DNA of 64,000 nucleotides, from assembly GCA_026394055.1 (NCBI GenBank), contig JAPKYZ010000026.1, forward strand, positions 62,001-126,000, in the 5' to 3' direction. Within the stretch, counting starts at the first letter, position 1; each line of letters opens with the position of its first letter. A program made the position numbers and the translations under genes. This document shows, piece by piece, positions 60,674 through 64,000 of the stretch. The notes under the pieces were generated by a model. The model did no database searches and was not told the origin of the DNA. It saw only the letters and a program-made list of their open reading frames with translations. Source of the stretch: Acidobacteriota bacterium. Lineage in GTDB: Bacteria; Acidobacteriota; Terriglobia; Bryobacterales; Bryobacteraceae.

Positions 60674-60747
60674 AAAGACCGCTTGCTGACGTGCTCGGCT
60701 CAGTAGACGCTGCTGGCTGAGCCACACGCCGTGAGGGAGTGGTCTTT
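60674..60747. repeat. palindromic dispersed repeat, family B
   Basis: Arms 60674-60702 (AAAGACCGCTTGCTGACGTG...) and 60718-60747 (TGAGCCACACGCCGTGAGGG...TCTTT) pair with several mismatches. It is the same family as the element at 9897-9992. It separates the convergent aminotransferase and DUF1501 genes. Confidence 0.75.
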
Positions 60748-60767
60748 GGGGGCCTGCCACCAAAGTT

Positions 60768-62123
60768 CTAAGCCAGCAATGGCTTGATCACCTGCCCGTG
60801 CACGTCCGTCAACCGGAAGTCGCGGCCGGCGTGGCGGTAGGTCAGCCGCGTGTGGTCAAAGCCCAGCAGGTGGAGAGCGGTAGCGTGCAGGTCGTGCACG
60901 TGCACTTTGTTGTCCACCACCTGATAGCCGAAGTCGTCCGTGGTCCCGTAGGTCTGGCCGCCCTTGATGCCGCCGCCCGCCAGCAGCACCGTAAAGGCCG
61001 GCGGATTGTGATCACGTCCACAGCCCAGCTTTTCGAGGCCTGAGTTCTGGATCATCGGCGTGCGGCCAAATTCGCTGCCGATGATGATCAGCGTTTCATC
61101 GAACAAGCCGCGCAGCTTCAGATCTTCCACCAGCGCCGCGATTGGTGAATCGACGTTGCGGGCCAGCTTGGCATGGACGCGAATGTCATCGTGGCTGTCC
61201 CAAGGCTGGAAGTTGCCGTAGTAGATCTGCACCATGCGGACGCCCGATTCCACCAGCCGCAGCGCCATCAAGCAGCCGCGCCCGAAATCAGAGATGTCAT
61301 AGCGCGCCCGGATCTTCTCGGGCTCCTTGCGGATATCAAACAGCTGCCCCGCCTCGGTCTGCATGCGGTAGGCCGACTCCATCGATTCGACCGCACTCTG
61401 CAGATTCGGCTGATCGCCCACGCGATCAAGATAGCGGCGGTTCAACTGGCCGAGCAGCTTCAGCTGATGCTTCTGCTCATCGAGCGTCAAGTCCGCATTG
61501 CGCAAGTTCTGGATCAGCTTCTCCGGCTCCACCGCACTGGTGTGGATATGGACGCCCTGGTAGCTCGACGGCATGTAGCCCGCCGACCACAGCGACGAAC
61601 CCAACACCGGAAAGCCCGGACACAGCACAATAAAGCCCGGCAGATTCTGGTTCTCGGTCCCGAGCCCGTAGGTCACCCAGGAGCCCATGGAAGGCCGCCC
61701 CGGCAACTGGTGGCCGCAGTTCATCACCTGCAGCGAGGGGCCGTGGTTACCGTTTTCGGTATACATCGACCGGACCACGCAGAAGTCGTCGATGCGCTTC
61801 GCAACATGCGGAAAGATGTCGCTGACTTCGATGCCCGATTGCCCATACCGCTTGAAGTCCCAAGGCGACCGCATCAGCGTGCCGCTCGCGCGGTCCGTGC
61901 GGATCTTGGGGCCCGGCATCGGCTGGCCGTCGTGCTTCACCAGCGCGGGCTTGGGGTCGAAGGTGTCCACCTGCGACATGCCGCCGTTCAGGAATAGAAA
62001 GATGACGTGCTTCGCTTTGGGCGCAAAGTGGGGCTGCCGCGTCGCCGCCTGCAACGTGCCTTGCAGGCCGGTCAGACCAAAGCCGCCACCGAGAGTCTTG
62101 AGCAACTGCCGCCGGTTCCACAT
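60768..62123 (-). CDS. DUF1501 protein with Tat signal
   Basis: A 451-residue protein, related to sulfatase-like folds. The twin-arginine signal is MWNRRQLLKTLGGGFGLTGL. The domain has VIFLFLNGGMSQVDTFDPKP, the SGIEVSDIFPHVAKR segment and MVQIYYGNFQPWDSHDDI, with IIGSEFGRTPMIQ and GRDHNPPAFTVLLAGGG. DUF1501 genes pair with DUF1549/DUF1553 genes in Planctomycetes, Verrucomicrobia and Solibacteres, and the pair here is separated by 4 bp. They probably act on sulfated polymers outside the cell. Confidence 0.88.
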   Translation of the reverse strand: MWNRRQLLKTLGGGFGLTGLQGTLQAATRQPHFAPKAKHVIFLFLNGGMSQVDTFDPKPALVKHDGQPMPGPKIRTDRASGTLMRSPWDFKRYGQSGIEVSDIFPHVAKRIDDFCVVRSMYTENGNHGPSLQVMNCGHQLPGRPSMGSWVTYGLGTENQNLPGFIVLCPGFPVLGSSLWSAGYMPSSYQGVHIHTSAVEPEKLIQNLRNADLTLDEQKHQLKLLGQLNRRYLDRVGDQPNLQSAVESMESAYRMQTEAGQLFDIRKEPEKIRARYDISDFGRGCLMALRLVESGVRMVQIYYGNFQPWDSHDDIRVHAKLARNVDSPIAALVEDLKLRGLFDETLIIIGSEFGRTPMIQNSGLEKLGCGRDHNPPAFTVLLAGGGIKGGQTYGTTDDFGYQVVDNKVHVHDLHATALHLLGFDHTRLTYRHAGRDFRLTDVHGQVIKPLLA

Positions 62124-62127
62124 CGGG

Positions 62128-64000
62128 TTAGTTCACGCTCGCAAATTCGCCGGAGCTCAGCAGGGTCTGCAAATAGACCGGCCATGCCTTCGCGTCCGTT
62201 TGTGTGAATTCTATCCCGATTCGCAACTCTTCCGAATCCGGTGGCCGGCTGTAGAGCAGTTGATACGCCCGTTCGATGCGAGCCTTCGCCGTCGTGCCCG
62301 CCTGCTTCAGCAGCCGCTCATGCAACGCCTGCGCCTGCTGCGCGACAAACTTGCTGTTCAGCCAGTAGAGCCCTTGCAACGGCCCCGCGGTGACCGGGCG
62401 CGCATCGGTGGACGTATTCGCATCAGGGAAATCAAACAGCGCCATCGTCGGATCGAGGCGCGTGCGGCTGACGGTCAAATAAAGCGACCGGCGCGGATTC
62501 GTGTCGCTCAGCACCGCCGGAGCACCGCCCACTTTCGCGTCCAGCCGTCCACTCACACAAAGCACGGAATCGCGCAGTGTCTCCATGTCCAGCCGGTGCA
62601 GCAGTTGGAAGCGGGACAACAGCTTGTTATCCGCATCCTTCTCCATCGCGGCCGGATTGCTGGTCGATTGGGCGTACGCGCTCGACAGCAGAATCTCGCG
62701 ATGGATCGCCTTGACGCTCCAACCGGACTCGACAAAACGCGCCGCCAGATAGTCCAACAGCTCCGGGTGCGTCGGGCGTTCGCCCATGCGGCCAAAGTTC
62801 GAGGGCGTGCGGACGATGCCTTGCCCGAAGTGGTACTGCCAAATGCGGTTCACCATCACGCGCGCGGTCAGCGGATTGGAAGCGCTGGCGATCGCCGCAG
62901 CCAGTGGCGCGCGCCCGCTGCCCTGCGTGTACGCCGGAGCCTCTGCCTTGCTGAGCACCTGCAGGAAGCGGCGCGGTGCCGTCTCGCCCGGCGTCTTGGG
63001 ATCTCCCCGCAGCGCCACCGGAATGTCAGCCGGCTTGGCCGCTTCCTCCACCGCATGGAGGAACGGGTACATCGGCGGCAGCTCCTTTTCGAGCGCCGCA
63101 ATCTCGGCATCCAATCGCTCGACATACTGCTTCGCGATGCCACCCAGATAGGGCCGCACCTCCGCATGGCTGCGATAGAGCACGCCCGCCAGCGCCTTGA
63201 AGCCGTCGATGTTGTAGGGTCCGTTGGCGATCTCGCGCCACTGGTAGAACTTCAACACCGGCAACGACACGATGTTGGTGTACTGCCGCGTGTTCTCGTT
63301 CTTCAGGCCCTTCTTGCCGCCGAACGCGACGTAGTTCTTGTCGTCCACTTCCTTGGCTTCATCCAGCAGTTCCAGTACGAACTGCTGATAGCGCGCCGCC
63401 TCCGCTTGCACTTGCGCCTCGGCCGGCTTGCTGTCAAGCAGCTCATACCAAGACTTGAGATACGGATGCTCTTTGTCGGCGCGGTTAGCCAGATAGATCT
63501 TCCATCGCGCGAGAGTCGCCGTATCGAGACCCGGCACTTCGCCCTGATTGGCAAACACGGCCATCAGATACCGGGCCGTGTCACGCGCCTGCAGGTCCAC
63601 CAGTTGCTTGCCTTGATCAGTCAGGTAGTCGGCGAGCGTCTCCTTCAGCGCGTCGATCTTGGCCTTCTGCGCCTTGTAGCGCTCCACCTCGGCGGCGGGC
63701 ACCAGCGGGTGCGGCGCGGAGGGTGAACTGCTGAAGATGCCGAGCAGCGAATAGTAGTCCTTGGTGGGGATGGGGTCGTACTTGTGGTCATGGCATTGCG
63801 CGCAGCCCACGGTCATGCCGAGGAACACTTTGGTGGTGACGTCCACCTGATCATTGGACCCGCTCGACAGCGCTTGAAAGCCTAGCCCCGCGCGATGCGC
63901 CGCCGTCTCCGGCAACAGGTCCGCCGCGATTTGAGCCTTGACGAAGATGTCGTACGGCAGATCCTGATTGAATGCCTCCACCACCCAGTCGCGGTAGCGC
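62128..64000 (-). CDS. DUF1549/DUF1553 (PSCyt2-PSD1) protein, partial at window edge
   Basis: The 3' 1.87 kb (more than 620 residues) of a large protein that continues past the window. The DUF1549 end carries VVEAFNQDLPYDIFVKAQIAADLLPET and a heme-c-like CAQCHDHKYDPIPTKDYY motif. DUF1553 has MVNRIWQYHFGQGIVRTPSNFGRMGERPTHPELLDYLAARF and DFPDANTSTDAR. It ends GEFASVN. The gene precedes DUF1501 by 4 bp. Confidence 0.88.
   Translation of the reverse strand, partial: RYRDWVVEAFNQDLPYDIFVKAQIAADLLPETAAHRAGLGFQALSSGSNDQVDVTTKVFLGMTVGCAQCHDHKYDPIPTKDYYSLLGIFSSSPSAPHPLVPAAEVERYKAQKAKIDALKETLADYLTDQGKQLVDLQARDTARYLMAVFANQGEVPGLDTATLARWKIYLANRADKEHPYLKSWYELLDSKPAEAQVQAEAARYQQFVLELLDEAKEVDDKNYVAFGGKKGLKNENTRQYTNIVSLPVLKFYQWREIANGPYNIDGFKALAGVLYRSHAEVRPYLGGIAKQYVERLDAEIAALEKELPPMYPFLHAVEEAAKPADIPVALRGDPKTPGETAPRRFLQVLSKAEAPAYTQGSGRAPLAAAIASASNPLTARVMVNRIWQYHFGQGIVRTPSNFGRMGERPTHPELLDYLAARFVESGWSVKAIHREILLSSAYAQSTSNPAAMEKDADNKLLSRFQLLHRLDMETLRDSVLCVSGRLDAKVGGAPAVLSDTNPRRSLYLTVSRTRLDPTMALFDFPDANTSTDARPVTAGPLQGLYWLNSKFVAQQAQALHERLLKQAGTTAKARIERAYQLLYSRPPDSEELRIGIEFTQTDAKAWPVYLQTLLSSGEFASVN

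Noticed and set aside
61687-63726. 679-codon open frame on the plus strand
   Set aside because: It lies antisense to the DUF1501 and DUF1553 genes, and its composition is Arg/His/Gln-rich without family motifs.
1-64000. tRNA, rRNA, CRISPR array, prophage or intact insertion sequence
   Set aside because: I saw no tRNA TTCGA/TTCAA arm patterns in a cloverleaf context, no regularly spaced repeats, and no transposase or phage structural frames. The palindromic repeats lack transposase genes.

Overview
The window is a GC-rich chromosomal segment from an Acidobacterium, most likely of the Solibacter/Bryobacter group (Bryobacterales). The indicators are a C-terminal cell-surface module of the type frequent in Solibacter-like genomes (start 'FVNAASFSS', then 'VAPGSLVTIFGEG') on a phosphoesterase, a 1016-residue Oar-like TonB-dependent receptor with a carboxypeptidase-regulatory domain, a DUF1501 / DUF1549-DUF1553 pair, a short-Q-loop cytochrome bd oxidase, and many secreted FG-GAP, DUF2911, DUF885 and CotH proteins. 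This assignment is inferred from protein families, not from a marker-gene search. I saw no rRNA, tRNA or CRISPR array, no intact transposase, and no phage genes.

Layout. 1-3.6 kb: plus-strand ppiD/surA-like foldase, DedA protein, methyltransferase and YraN. 3.6-8.6 kb: solitary Phd-type antitoxin, a short RsmB with an alpha/beta hydrolase, ssb, a nucleotidyltransferase pair, thioesterase, and an Hfq-like protein. 8.7-17.6 kb: a long minus-strand housekeeping run, transcribed Trm112 - GT9 - MsbA-like ABC - YicC - gmk - rpoZ - coaBC - family-4 UDG - tmk - holB. 17.7-25.7 kb: infC (without rpmI/rplT next to it), secreted hydrolase, a coiled-coil pair, an exported methyltransferase, and cydAB behind an AT-rich palindrome. 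25.8-27.6 kb: formimidoyltransferase with a HutI-like protein that lacks its metal ligands. 27.7-36.9 kb: thiol-disulfide protein, rluB-xseB-ispA-tlyA-nadK, a dicarboxylate symporter, FG-GAP protein, mutM, Rieske protein, and a sugar-binding lipoprotein. 37.3-40.6 kb: CHASE2/HD-GYP protein, DUF2911, and a compact metallothionein-merR operon with a palindromic MerR operator. 40.7-47.2 kb: DUF885 peptidase-like lipoprotein, PHP, DUF429, pdxH-lolA, YprB-like nuclease, lipA. 47.4-52.3 kb: DUF4062 remnant with a palindromic element, TonB receptor, and two thymidylate-kinase-fold genes, one apparently catalytically dead. 52.4-64 kb: PLD, DUF4956, porin, CotH, phosphoesterase, Tat-exported aminotransferase, DUF1501, DUF1553 (cut by the window edge).

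Most genes are core metabolism, envelope biogenesis or secretion. The points most worth following are: the metallothionein-MerR autoregulated module; the kinase/pseudokinase pair beside the TonB receptor; the ligand-less HutI homologue paired with FtcD; and the finding that every convergent gene junction with a gap above about 60 bp contains part or all of a palindromic dispersed repeat, suggesting these repeats act as bidirectional terminators.
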